A stretch of 13,014 bases of DNA, from assembly GCA_016938155.1 (NCBI GenBank), contig JAFGVF010000222.1, forward strand, positions 1 to 13,014. The letters run 5' to 3'. Each line of letters opens with the position of its first letter. Within the stretch, counting starts at the first letter, position 1. The stretch comes from Candidatus Cloacimonadota bacterium. GTDB lineage: Bacteria > Cloacimonadota > Cloacimonadia > Cloacimonadales > JAFGVF01. Positions 1 through 5,935 of this stretch are shown in pieces. The position numbers were made by a program, and so were the translations under genes. The notes under the pieces are model-generated. The model worked only from the letters and a program-made list of their open reading frames with translations, was not told the origin of the DNA and did not search any database.

Positions 1-51
1 GACATACAATACATTAAACCCTATTCAAAGCCTTACAGTTTTGGCAAACCC

Positions 52-128
52 AACCATGGGTCAACCGTGGGTTAACCGTGGAAGCCACGGGAGACCCACA
101 GGAAAGGTACGGTAAAACCATGAGACGA
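52..128. repeat. Degenerate tandem array, 11-bp period
   Basis: The clearest units are 52-62 AACCATGGGTC, 63-73 AACCGTGGGTT and 74-84 AACCGTGGAAG. Four weaker units follow in the same phase to about 128; column 4 stays mostly C and column 7 mostly G. A perfect hairpin, CCGTGG-AAG-CCACGG, lies at 76-90 where the unit degenerates. The first three units are certain by eye; the extension to 128 rests on only two or three conserved columns. No reading frame or promoter explains it. See the other 11-bp arrays at 182-262, 2016-2114 and 9274-9383. Confidence 0.6.
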
Positions 129-181
129 TATGCGGATTTCACCCTTAATCAACCAATCATACGCTTCCAGCCATGACAGGT

Positions 182-262
182 TTAACTACCGTTTCTCATC
201 CGTCCCTCTTACGCCTTTGCCCAAGATATCCGCAGGTGACCCGCAGGAGCAACGCAAGGTGA
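182..262. repeat. 11-bp-period array with dispersed 21-bp core
   Basis: Units spaced 11 bp apart include 230-240 CCGCAGGTGAC, 241-251 CCGCAGGAGCA and 252-262 ACGCAAGGTGA. Before them, 182-192 and 193-203 share a CCGT ending. The stretch 205-225 (starts CCTCTTACGCC, ends CCCAAG) matches the reverse complement of 9322-9342 at 20 of 21 bases. An AGGTGAC follows in both copies, 29 bp from the core start here and 40 bp there, a difference of exactly one 11-bp unit. So this and the 9274-9383 array are inverted relatives of one repeat family. Function is unknown. Confidence 0.65.
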
Positions 263-839
263 TGATTGCCAAGAAACATTGTAAATAAAGGCGTTTAGCG
301 TGTATTTTTTGCTGTTTCAGCGATAATGTTATGTAAACTATAAAACGATAGGCTGGAAGCATTTGTAAAATGGTACACGAATTCTTGCTTGCTCTCTTAT
401 AATCAGCGGGGTTTCATACGAAGGGGAGTTCAGTGTTTCTTATCGCTTTAAGAAAGTCGGTTTTCGCTCGCTTATTGCGTCTATTCACATAACTACTCGT
501 AACAACAAAAAAATAAGCACGAAAGCCTTCCGATTTCATATTTTTCGTTTGACTATCAATAGGTTATGATGAACAGTCTATTTTTTGATTCAGGATACTG
601 TTAAATCTTCCCACCTCAGTAAATAGTGGTGTTTTTGAGTTATAAGATAGCAGGTTTATTTCTTTCAATCGACACTTTCTTTGCCTGGAACATTTCTCCG
701 AATTTTGATAATATCAGTTTATAGGGAAAATCAGGGAATACATTTCGCCATAAAGCTTTGGAAGCATTTTTGTTAATATTCATTACTATAGAGGGTTACT
801 TTTGGATTAGTCACTTCTAATTCGTAATTCCATTGAAGT
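263..839. other. Gene-less stretch
   Basis: AT-rich sequence with no recognisable gene, RNA gene or strong terminator on either strand. The only open frame I looked at closely is a 47-codon leftward one at 640-783. A weak stem (arms near 805-811 and 818-824) just downstream of the Sel1-repeat gene lacks a T tract on the transcribed strand, so I do not call it a terminator. Confidence 0.5.
640..783 (-). other. Possible small ORF or remnant, 47 codons
   Basis: An ATG at 783-781 reads leftward to TAA at 642-640. It gives a basic, aromatic-containing peptide (starts MNINKNASKALWRNVF) whose composition looks protein-like. There is no Shine-Dalgarno sequence in front (the upstream bases read CTATAGTA), no promoter I can defend, and I do not recognise the product. 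It lies 57 bases beyond the stop of the Sel1-repeat gene on the same strand, so it could be a co-transcribed small gene, a decayed gene end, or chance. Confidence 0.15.
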
Positions 840-840
840 T

Positions 841-1752
841 CTATTCATCATAGTATTCCTCGTCGTAATAATCATATTCTGGGAACTGAAATCCGGGCTT
901 ATCCATTATCCGTCTTACATCTGCAACAGCTTTATCGATTTGTGTCTGATTCAGCTTTTCTTTTGCCAACCCGAGTTCGGTGTCGTACATCCCGTTGTAT
1001 CCCGGTCTTTTACTTTGGAGCAGAAACCATTTATAAGCTTCCTGATAATCAATTTTACCACCCTCACCGTACAGAAACATCATTCCTAAATCCACTTGCT
1101 TGTCAACATTACCCTGTTCAGCAGACATTGCATACCATTTCACAGCTTCAGGATAGTTCTTTTCGACAACCTCAGCATCAATGTAAAAATCTCCCATCAT
1201 TATCTGGGCTTCAGAGTCACCTTGCAAGGCAGCCATTTTGCACCATTTCATCGATTCCTTCAGGTCACGGGGAACGGAATAGCCGTTGAAATACTTTAAT
1301 CCTAACAAAAACTGTGATCCTGCGTCTCCGTTTTCAGCTGACAAGAGACGCCAGCGGTCAGATTCTGCTTCATTTTTCTCAACACCCTGTCCGATTGAGT
1401 ATCGATATGCAAGAGTTGACTGAGCCTTAGCATCGTTGTGCTCAGCTGATTTTTTGAACCATTTAACTGCTTCCGCTTCGCTTTGAACAACCCCGAATCC
1501 ATGTTCATAACATATTGCCAGCTCATACTCGGCAGGAGCATATCCCTGTGCTGCAGACTTTTGATACCAGTTGACACCTTCATCAATATTAATCTCACTG
1601 TTTTCACCATCTAAATAATATGTCCCCAAATCATACTGAGATCTGGCATCTCCGGCTTGTGCTTTTTTCAATAAAGTATCGCTGTAAACTACAGCTTCCA
1701 TCAACATCACTGACGATAGAATTATCGTTATAATCAGAACTAATTTACCCAT
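841..1752 (-). CDS. Secreted Sel1-repeat (TPR-like) protein, 303 aa
   Basis: Sel1-like repeat protein, an alpha-helical solenoid of the TPR superfamily, usually a scaffold for protein contacts and often exported. The N-terminus MGKLVLIITIILSSVMLM followed by polar sequence is a signal peptide or membrane anchor, so the solenoid should lie outside the cytoplasm. From about residue 24, some six repeats of roughly 36 residues follow the A-x-LG-x-Y-x-G-x-GV-x-A-x-W-x-x-x-AA-x-G pattern (for example LAICYEHGFGVVQSEAEAV). The protein ends in an odd acidic-aromatic tail, EYDYYDEEYYDE. An open frame extends to a TTG at 1773-1771, but I place the start at ATG 1752. AGGAGG sits 6 bases before that ATG, and the upstream TTG overlaps the -10 box. 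It appears to be a single-gene unit. Partner and function are unknown. Confidence 0.88.
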   Translation of the reverse strand: MGKLVLIITIILSSVMLMEAVVYSDTLLKKAQAGDARSQYDLGTYYLDGENSEINIDEGVNWYQKSAAQGYAPAEYELAICYEHGFGVVQSEAEAVKWFKKSAEHNDAKAQSTLAYRYSIGQGVEKNEAESDRWRLLSAENGDAGSQFLLGLKYFNGYSVPRDLKESMKWCKMAALQGDSEAQIMMGDFYIDAEVVEKNYPEAVKWYAMSAEQGNVDKQVDLGMMFLYGEGGKIDYQEAYKWFLLQSKRPGYNGMYDTELGLAKEKLNQTQIDKAVADVRRIMDKPGFQFPEYDYYDEEYYDE

Positions 1753-1758
1753 CTTTAA

Positions 1759-1764
1759 CCTCCT
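1759..1764 (-). promoter_or_regulatory. Ribosome binding site fixing the Sel1-protein start
   Basis: AGGAGG on the minus strand, 6 bases before ATG 1752-1750. If the upstream in-frame TTG were used, this perfect site would lie inside the coding region and be decoded as residues LRR. Confidence 0.85.
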
Positions 1765-1772
1765 TAAATGCA

Positions 1773-1802
1773 ATTATATATTAGCGGACTATTAACTGTC
1801 AA
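1773..1802 (-). promoter_or_regulatory. Sigma-70-type promoter of the Sel1-repeat gene
   Basis: Minus-strand TTGACA (1802-1797), an 18-bp spacer and TATAAT (1778-1773): both hexamers match consensus completely. Transcription should begin near 1766, leaving a leader of only about 14 nt that is essentially the ribosome binding site. This suggests strong, largely unregulated transcription. No operator-like palindrome is evident around it. Confidence 0.8.
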
Positions 1803-2015
1803 TTAATATTATTATTTTCTTAAATAGTACAGGACAAATACTGCCATTTTCCCCTACAGAAGTTCATAGCGAAGCAGGGACTTCCAAGTTGATTTTTTTA
1901 GTGGTAGAGTATTTTAGAAAATTTTATGTGCTTCTCCGAAATTCCAAGTAATCTCCCATTTTCATTTTCCGGAATTTCAGCAATTTTAATCCCCTCTATG
2001 CTCTATCTCAAGAGG

Positions 2016-2114
2016 GTGGAAAAAGTGTAGAAAAAGTTATGAACAAATTGTGGATAACTTTAGCCTATCCAAGGGAGGGTCTAGGGAGGCTCTAGGGAGA
2101 TTCCAGCGAAATTC
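2016..2114. repeat. Nine-unit degenerate array, 11-bp period
   Basis: Units keep an 11-bp register for about nine turns. The first two, GTGGAAAAAGT (2016) and GTAGAAAAAGT (2027), match at 10 of 11. Later ones at 2071, 2082, 2093 and 2104 read AAGGGAGGGTC, TAGGGAGGCTC, TAGGGAGATTC and CAGCGAAATTC. Column 4 is G in eight consecutive units, column 11 is always T or C, and column 8 is always purine. The array lies between the divergent Sel1-repeat and pRiA4b-like genes. It is not coding in any frame I can defend. Confidence 0.65.
2033..2061. promoter_or_regulatory. Inverted repeat containing a consensus DnaA-box sequence
   Basis: AAAGTTAT (2033-2040) and ATAACTTT (2054-2061) are perfect 8-bp inverted arms around a 13-base spacer. 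The minus strand of 2049-2057 reads TTATCCACA, the E. coli-type DnaA-box consensus, and 2037-2045 reads TTATGAACA, 7 of 9 matches on the other strand. This is one perfect 9-mer in AT-rich DNA embedded in the 11-bp array, so chance is quite possible. No dnaA, dnaN, AT-rich unwinding 13-mers or further perfect boxes were seen, so I do not call an origin. Confidence 0.3.
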
Positions 2115-2172
2115 CACCGTTTCAAAACAGAGCAGTAAAGTGGAGAAGAAGATAAGATGTTGAAATGAATTG

Positions 2173-2329
2173 GGGGCTGTCCCAAAAGATAAATATACGA
2201 GAAATAAAGCCCCTCACCCGATTTTCAAGGCTGAAAATCGACCTCTCCCCTCACCAGAAAAGTTTTTCTAAAACTTTTCTGGTGAGGGGAATTTATAATG
2301 AATCCCAGCGAAAGCTGTGAGACAGCCCC
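2173..2329. mobile_element. MITE-like element, 157 bp, with terminal inverted repeats
   Basis: The ends are GGGGCTGTC (2173-2181) and GACAGCCCC (2321-2329), a perfect 9-bp inverted pair that extends to 12 of the outer 14 bases. TG sits directly outside both ends, possibly a 2-bp target duplication. Inside are two hairpins: CGATTTTCA/TGAAAATCG (2219-2227/2232-2240) and a perfect 20-bp stem with a 3-base loop (2247-2266/2270-2289). There is no room for a transposase. GGGGCTGTCCC-type ends are seen on several insertion sequence families, so a non-autonomous derivative moved by an IS elsewhere in the genome is likely, though the family cannot be named. Confidence 0.6.
2247..2289. repeat. Perfect 20-bp stem-loop inside the MITE-like element
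   Basis: The left arm starts CCCCTCACCAG and the right arm ends CTGGTGAGGGG; the loop is TCT. A second CCCCTCACC copy at 2210-2218 can compete for the right arm. Neither strand has a T tract after the stem, so it does not look like an intrinsic terminator. It is more likely a structural part of the element. Confidence 0.8.
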
Positions 2330-2417
2330 TGGAGTTTATATCCAATACCAATGCCCATAGAAATGGCACATAGCGAATGTAGTTTCCAATCGTAAAAAAT
2401 CGGTAGTAGAAACAATT

Positions 2418-2517
2418 TTAGAACAAATTGCCTGAAAGGGAATAATTGAGAAGACTTTCTTTTTAGAGAGAGATTTCAGAATAACATTGACTATTTCAGA
2501 AGAAAGCAAAGTTATAG
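2418..2517 (+). promoter_or_regulatory. Candidate promoters of the pRiA4b/radical SAM group
   Basis: There are two weak candidates. One is TTAGAA (2418-2423), 17 bp, AATAAT (2441-2446). The other is TTGACT (2487-2492), 19 bp, TTATAG (2512-2517), which would give a leader of about 25-30 nt before the GTG start at 2547. The second -35 is flanked by a direct repeat of ATTTCAGAA at 2473-2481 and 2493-2501, 20 bp apart, a possible operator pair. Neither is decisive. Confidence 0.25.
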
Positions 2518-2535
2518 GATTAAATAACAAACAAC

Positions 2536-2540
2536 AGGAG
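2536..2540 (+). promoter_or_regulatory. Ribosome binding site fixing the GTG start at 2547
   Basis: AGGAG ends 6 bases before GTG 2547-2549. The in-frame TTG at 2487 has no such site and coincides with a -35-like TTGACT, so the GTG is preferred. Confidence 0.75.
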
Positions 2541-2546
2541 CAAACA

Positions 2547-3173
2547 GTGAAAATAAGATTTTATCTACTCCATATAAAATTAGCAAATGTAGAATATGAT
2601 GTCTGGAGAAAACTGATAGTCCCCTCTAATATTAGCCTTGACCGCCTTCATGATGTTTTGCAGATAGCCATGTCATGGGAAGATTATGGTTCTCATTACT
2701 TCCTCATTAAAGGAGAGACCTTTCATGATGTTGCCGAAGATGAAGAAGAGCAGGAAGATTGGAGTGACGATGATGAGAGAATTGTTTCTCTCGATGAAGT
2801 AATCACTAAAAAGGGTGAAGTGTTTCAGTATTTCTATAACAATGACACAACCTGGGAACTTCAGATAAAGCTTGAGAATGATAAATTGGTGTATCCGCGA
2901 CAGGAATTGTTGGTAGAATGTCTTAGTGGAAACATGTTCGCACCCCTTGAAGATTTGCATTCTTTGGAGGAATACAAGCAATTGTACAATGTTCTTGATG
3001 AACCTGATTCAGAGCTGTTTAAAGAGATGCTGGGTAACAATCCTTTTACTTCTCTTATTTTCAGTAAAGGGAGTATTGACCCTCACTTAATAAATGCAAA
3101 ACTTAGAGAATTTCTTCTCTGGTCGAGAGATCGTGCGATGGACTGGTTTGATTTACAGGACTTAGAAGATTAA
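2547..3173 (+). CDS. pRiA4b ORF-3-like protein, 208 aa
   Basis: Resembles the plasmid pRiA4b ORF-3-like family (PRiA4_ORF3, PF07929), whose biochemical role is unknown although members are common near mobile elements. Family signatures are seen: an N-terminal VWRKLIVPSNISLDRLHDVL segment followed by W-x-D-Y-x-S-H-x-F, an acidic stretch (about residues 64-78, EDEEEQEDWSDDDER), and a FQYFYNNDTTWELQIKLE strand pair. The usual PPEDxGG motif is replaced by FAPLEDLHSLEEY, so this is a divergent member. No signal peptide is present, so it is cytoplasmic. Start is GTG, chosen for the AGGAG 6 bases upstream. The stop TAA overlaps the next gene's ATG by one base (TAATG), so the two products should be made together, which ties this orphan family to the radical SAM fusion downstream. 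I cannot give a function. Confidence 0.82.
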   Translation: MKIRFYLLHIKLANVEYDVWRKLIVPSNISLDRLHDVLQIAMSWEDYGSHYFLIKGETFHDVAEDEEEQEDWSDDDERIVSLDEVITKKGEVFQYFYNNDTTWELQIKLENDKLVYPRQELLVECLSGNMFAPLEDLHSLEEYKQLYNVLDEPDSELFKEMLGNNPFTSLIFSKGSIDPHLINAKLREFLLWSRDRAMDWFDLQDLED

Positions 3174-5122
3174 TGCGGCTTCGTGATTATCTTTTAGATG
3201 TTGCTCCCAGGGCGAGATCCTACGAAAAAGCCAGAAAGGGACTGGGTAAACCTGCCAATCCCTTAACTATCACCTTTTCCGTTACGGCTGCCTGCCGTAG
3301 TCTTTGTAAGACCTGTAATATCGGACGGGTATATCTGGAAAATCCTGCCATTGCCAAAAACGACCTTACACTCAAGGAGATTGAGGCTACCTTTAAAACA
3401 CTTGGTCCGATATATTTCTTCAATGTATCAGGCGGTGAACCATTTATGAGAATGGATCTGGCTGAGATATTAAGACTTGCCTTTATCTATCTGAAACCGA
3501 AGCTAATCAGTATTCCCACCAATTCTTTAGCTCCGAAAGCGATTGAGAAGACAACACTCAAAATTCTGGAATATATGGATATGTATCTTCCTCCCCATGT
3601 TCCGCTTTCAATAAAACCATCTATAGATGGAGTCGGGGAGATGCATGATTTCGTAAGGGGCATCAAAGGGAACTTTGTGAAGCTGGAGGAGACCATTGAT
3701 CGATTGCTTGCCATTCGGGAGAAGAATCCCAGACTTCATGTTGATCTCGGTTCCGTTATCTCCAATTATAACCTTAATCATCTGGATGTTCTGGAGAAAT
3801 GGGTACATGAGCGTGGAATAGAATCTTATCGACATGAGATTGCAGAGCAGCGGGTTGAGTTTCACAATGTCGGTGATCCGATAACTCCTTCTCCACAGGT
3901 GTATCGTCAGCTAACTAGAGAATTCTCAAATCAGATTATAAAGAATATCAAGGGCAAAGCTCTCCATACAAGAGTGACGGAATCGGTACGACTTGCTTAT
4001 TATGAAGTTGCCAATCAGATTTTGAAAGAAAAGAGGCAGGTTACTCCCTGCTACGGTGGACTTGCCAATATCCATCTGGATTATAACGGCGAAGTCTGGC
4101 CATGCTGTATTCTCGGTGGAGAACAAAGCATGGGTAATATCCGGGACTGGGATTATGATATGCAAGCTCTGCTTGCTTCACCAAAAGCTAAAGATGTCAT
4201 CAAATACATTGCCGACGGAAATTGTGCCTGTCCACTTGCCAGTCAATGGTTGAATAATGTATTGCTAACTCCAAAGCACATGCTGAATGTTATGTACATT
4301 CTGCTTTATCGCTTCCCCTTCAGAAAGCTGTCTCCAACCCTCGGAAAGCCGAAAGTGCAGAAAGATGAGGCAATTGTCCTTACCAAAGCCGGTACTATTC
4401 CGAGTCCGACAAGCTATAATACGGATGATCTGATAAAGAATGATAAAGAATACACAGAAGCTGAACCAATCAGCGTTAAGACTCCCTTCCATGTGCTGGG
4501 CATCCGTAGTCTTTCGGAAAAGAGTTATATCTTGAGAATTGAGCGACATGGTCTTAGCTTCATCCCGGGTCAGTACTTCATTCTGGGAAAGAAATGTGGA
4601 GAAACAGCAAGAGAATATACCATCTACTCCTCTCTCGAGGATGATTATCTGGAGTTCATGATAACGGAAGTTGCAGAAGGTCATGTCTCTCCGATGCTTC
4701 GTAATTGTGGGATTGGCGAAGAACTACATGTAGAAGGACCACTCGGGTACTTTGAAATTGATAACTCCCCCGACTTCAAAGGTAAGCATATCTTCATAGC
4801 CTCTGGTGCGGGGATTGCACCCTTCCACTCCTTTGTAAGGAGCAACCCAAAGCTTGATTATCAAATCCTGCATGGAGTTCGTAAACTGGAGGATTGCTTC
4901 GACTGGGAGGATTATGATAAATCCCGCTATACTATCTGTACATCCCGAGAAGATACCGGTGATTATTACGGAAGAGTGACTGCCTATCTCCGTGAGCATC
5001 CGATTAACCCGAAAGATATCTTCTATATCTGCGGAAATACGGAGATGCTCTACGAAGTGTATGATATTCTCATATCGCAGGGTGTGACCAGAGAATCTAT
5101 AAAAGTGGAAGTATTTTATTAA
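3173..5122 (+). CDS. Radical SAM/SPASM-like protein fused to ferredoxin reductase-type FAD/NAD(P) domain, 649 aa
   Basis: Two enzymes in one chain. Residues about 30-290 form a radical SAM domain: CRSLCKTC (C41, C45, C48) is the 4Fe-4S/SAM motif and NVSGGEP (84-90) the SAM-contacting GGE motif. A SPASM/twitch-like Cys set follows (C293, C311, C312, C351, C353), likely an auxiliary cluster. A linker with a hydrophobic helix (369-380) leads to a ferredoxin-NADP reductase-like module (about 437-649): PGQYF, the FAD motif REYT (480-483), GAGIAP (545-550), YICGN (618-622) and a terminal EVFY. No plant-type 2Fe-2S domain is seen. The layout suggests the flavin module passes NAD(P)H electrons to the SAM cluster or to the product. 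The substrate is unknown. There is no ribosome site of its own beyond coupling through TAATG with the preceding gene. Domain calls are firm; function is inferred. Confidence 0.88.
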   Translation: MRLRDYLLDVAPRARSYEKARKGLGKPANPLTITFSVTAACRSLCKTCNIGRVYLENPAIAKNDLTLKEIEATFKTLGPIYFFNVSGGEPFMRMDLAEILRLAFIYLKPKLISIPTNSLAPKAIEKTTLKILEYMDMYLPPHVPLSIKPSIDGVGEMHDFVRGIKGNFVKLEETIDRLLAIREKNPRLHVDLGSVISNYNLNHLDVLEKWVHERGIESYRHEIAEQRVEFHNVGDPITPSPQVYRQLTREFSNQIIKNIKGKALHTRVTESVRLAYYEVANQILKEKRQVTPCYGGLANIHLDYNGEVWPCCILGGEQSMGNIRDWDYDMQALLASPKAKDVIKYIADGNCACPLASQWLNNVLLTPKHMLNVMYILLYRFPFRKLSPTLGKPKVQKDEAIVLTKAGTIPSPTSYNTDDLIKNDKEYTEAEPISVKTPFHVLGIRSLSEKSYILRIERHGLSFIPGQYFILGKKCGETAREYTIYSSLEDDYLEFMITEVAEGHVSPMLRNCGIGEELHVEGPLGYFEIDNSPDFKGKHIFIASGAGIAPFHSFVRSNPKLDYQILHGVRKLEDCFDWEDYDKSRYTICTSREDTGDYYGRVTAYLREHPINPKDIFYICGNTEMLYEVYDILISQGVTRESIKVEVFY

Positions 5123-5126
5123 TTGA

Positions 5127-5157
5127 TTGACACTATTGAACAATATTCATTTATATG
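5127..5157 (+). promoter_or_regulatory. Candidate promoter of the DUF3795 gene
   Basis: A perfect TTGACA (5127-5132) is followed 19 bp later by TATATG (5152-5157), 4 of 6 matches with a long spacer. It would give a leader of roughly 20 nt ending in AGGAG 6 bases before the ATG. The gene may therefore have its own start as well as read-through from the radical SAM gene. Confidence 0.35.
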
Positions 5158-5182
5158 AGCATCAACTGAATAGGAGCTTATT

Positions 5183-5524
5183 ATGGAAAAGAAGATTAGT
5201 GCATGTGGTTTGATCTGTAGTAGTTGCGAGACCTTTCAAGCAACCATGACTGATGATGATGCGGCAAGAGAAGATATTGCTGTAAAATGGTCAAAGATGT
5301 ATGCAACACAATTGAAGAAAGATGACATCAACTGCACAGGTTGCATGGAAGAGGGAGCCAGTTTCGGGTATTGCAGTATGTGTGAAATACGCGAATGCGT
5401 TGTATCCAAGGGTTTACAGAACTGTGCCTATTGTGACGACTATGGTTGCGACAAGCTTACCGAATTCTTCGGGTTTGTTCCAGAAGCAAAGCATAATCTG
5501 GATGAAGTAAGGGCAACTTTATAG
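5183..5524 (+). CDS. DUF3795-like cysteine-rich protein, 113 aa
   Basis: Small cytoplasmic protein of the DUF3795 type, common in anaerobes; the family is thought to bind zinc or another metal but has no established activity. Eleven cysteines occur in 113 residues: C8, C12, C15 (ACGLICSSC near the start, the family hallmark), C51, C54, C64, C67, C72, C81, C84 and C89, mostly as CxxC or CxxxxC pairs (CTGC, CSMC, CAYC). The start ATG has AGGAG 6 bases upstream. The gap from the radical SAM gene is 60 bp, so it may be co-transcribed or run from its own weak promoter. Its TAG stop directly abuts the TAA of the opposing STAS-like gene. A link to the iron-sulfur enzyme upstream is suggestive only, since cysteine-rich DUF3795 genes occur in many contexts. 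Confidence 0.85.
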   Translation: MEKKISACGLICSSCETFQATMTDDDAAREDIAVKWSKMYATQLKKDDINCTGCMEEGASFGYCSMCEIRECVVSKGLQNCAYCDDYGCDKLTEFFGFVPEAKHNLDEVRATL

Positions 5525-5920
5525 TTAGACAGAATTAATCAACCATTCCATAGCTTTCTGCTCATCGGTAAAAACTTTAATGTTATACCCTTGATTAGCA
5601 GCTACAATTTCAAAGAAAGCCATACTCGACCTGATATTCGTATCATCAGCATTTACGAGTATTGCCTCTTTTAAAGTACGGTCTATGCCTAAATTGTCAT
5701 AGAATTTCGCCAGAATATAGTTATCAAATGTTGTATCAATGTTAAAAGTAATCATCTCCCTGCAATCACATAACGATTTAAGAGTACCATGTTTCTTAGC
5801 TAATTCAAAGGAATATAAAATAGCCTCCTTTACATCCTGAAGCACAACTTCCCCTATTACTTTTGTAAGTATAATATTGAGTTCAGCCATATACTCTACA
5901 GACCAATGCTTTCCCTCCAT
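5525..5920 (-). CDS. SpoIIAA/STAS-like protein, 131 aa
   Basis: Small cytoplasmic protein with the alternating strand-helix pattern of SpoIIAA-like/STAS folds: an N-terminal beta hairpin ending in VIGEVVLQDV (21-30), helix 30-42, a strand with a SLCDCRE turn (49-55; family members often have LxDxR here), then AILVNADD (86-93) and a final IKVFTDEQKAMEWL (114-127), which is typical of this group. Such proteins often act as anti-anti-sigma-like or lipid-binding regulators, but many have no known role. A strong AGGAGG lies 7 bases before the ATG, inside the 15-bp gap after the M6 protease stop. It should therefore be co-transcribed with, but translated independently of, the protease. No kinase or sigma-factor partner is in view. 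Confidence 0.7.
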   Translation of the reverse strand: MEGKHWSVEYMAELNIILTKVIGEVVLQDVKEAILYSFELAKKHGTLKSLCDCREMITFNIDTTFDNYILAKFYDNLGIDRTLKEAILVNADDTNIRSSMAFFEIVAANQGYNIKVFTDEQKAMEWLINSV

Positions 5921-5935
5921 ATTGAAACCTCCTGT

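Noticed and set aside
52..262. CRISPR array
   Set aside because: Units are 11 bp with no unique spacers between conserved repeats, and no cas gene is present.
1753..1773. Upstream in-frame TTG start for the Sel1-repeat protein, adding seven residues
   Set aside because: It overlaps the -10 box and would place AGGAGG inside the gene; ATG 1752 has ideal spacing.
1938..1978. Inverted pair GAAATTCC / GGAATTTC
   Set aside because: 8-bp arms 25 bases apart in AT-rich DNA, no T tract, no nearby promoter.
2031..2061. Replication origin
   Set aside because: Only one perfect DnaA-box sequence, and no origin-associated genes in the window.
2247..2289. 20-bp stem as an intrinsic terminator
   Set aside because: Neither strand has a T tract after the stem, and it lies inside an element with terminal inverted repeats.
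2336..2530. Leftward 64-codon open frame upstream of the pRiA4b-like gene
   Set aside because: No ribosome site, and it overlaps the likely promoter and start region of a convincing gene.
2487..2546. TTG start for the pRiA4b-like protein, adding 20 residues
   Set aside because: No ribosome site; the extra residues are not family-like; GTG 2547 has AGGAG at 6 bases.
3220..5143. Several open frames of 65-139 codons antisense to or overlapping the radical SAM gene
   Set aside because: All lie under a gene with clear catalytic motifs throughout; they are shadows of its codon pattern.
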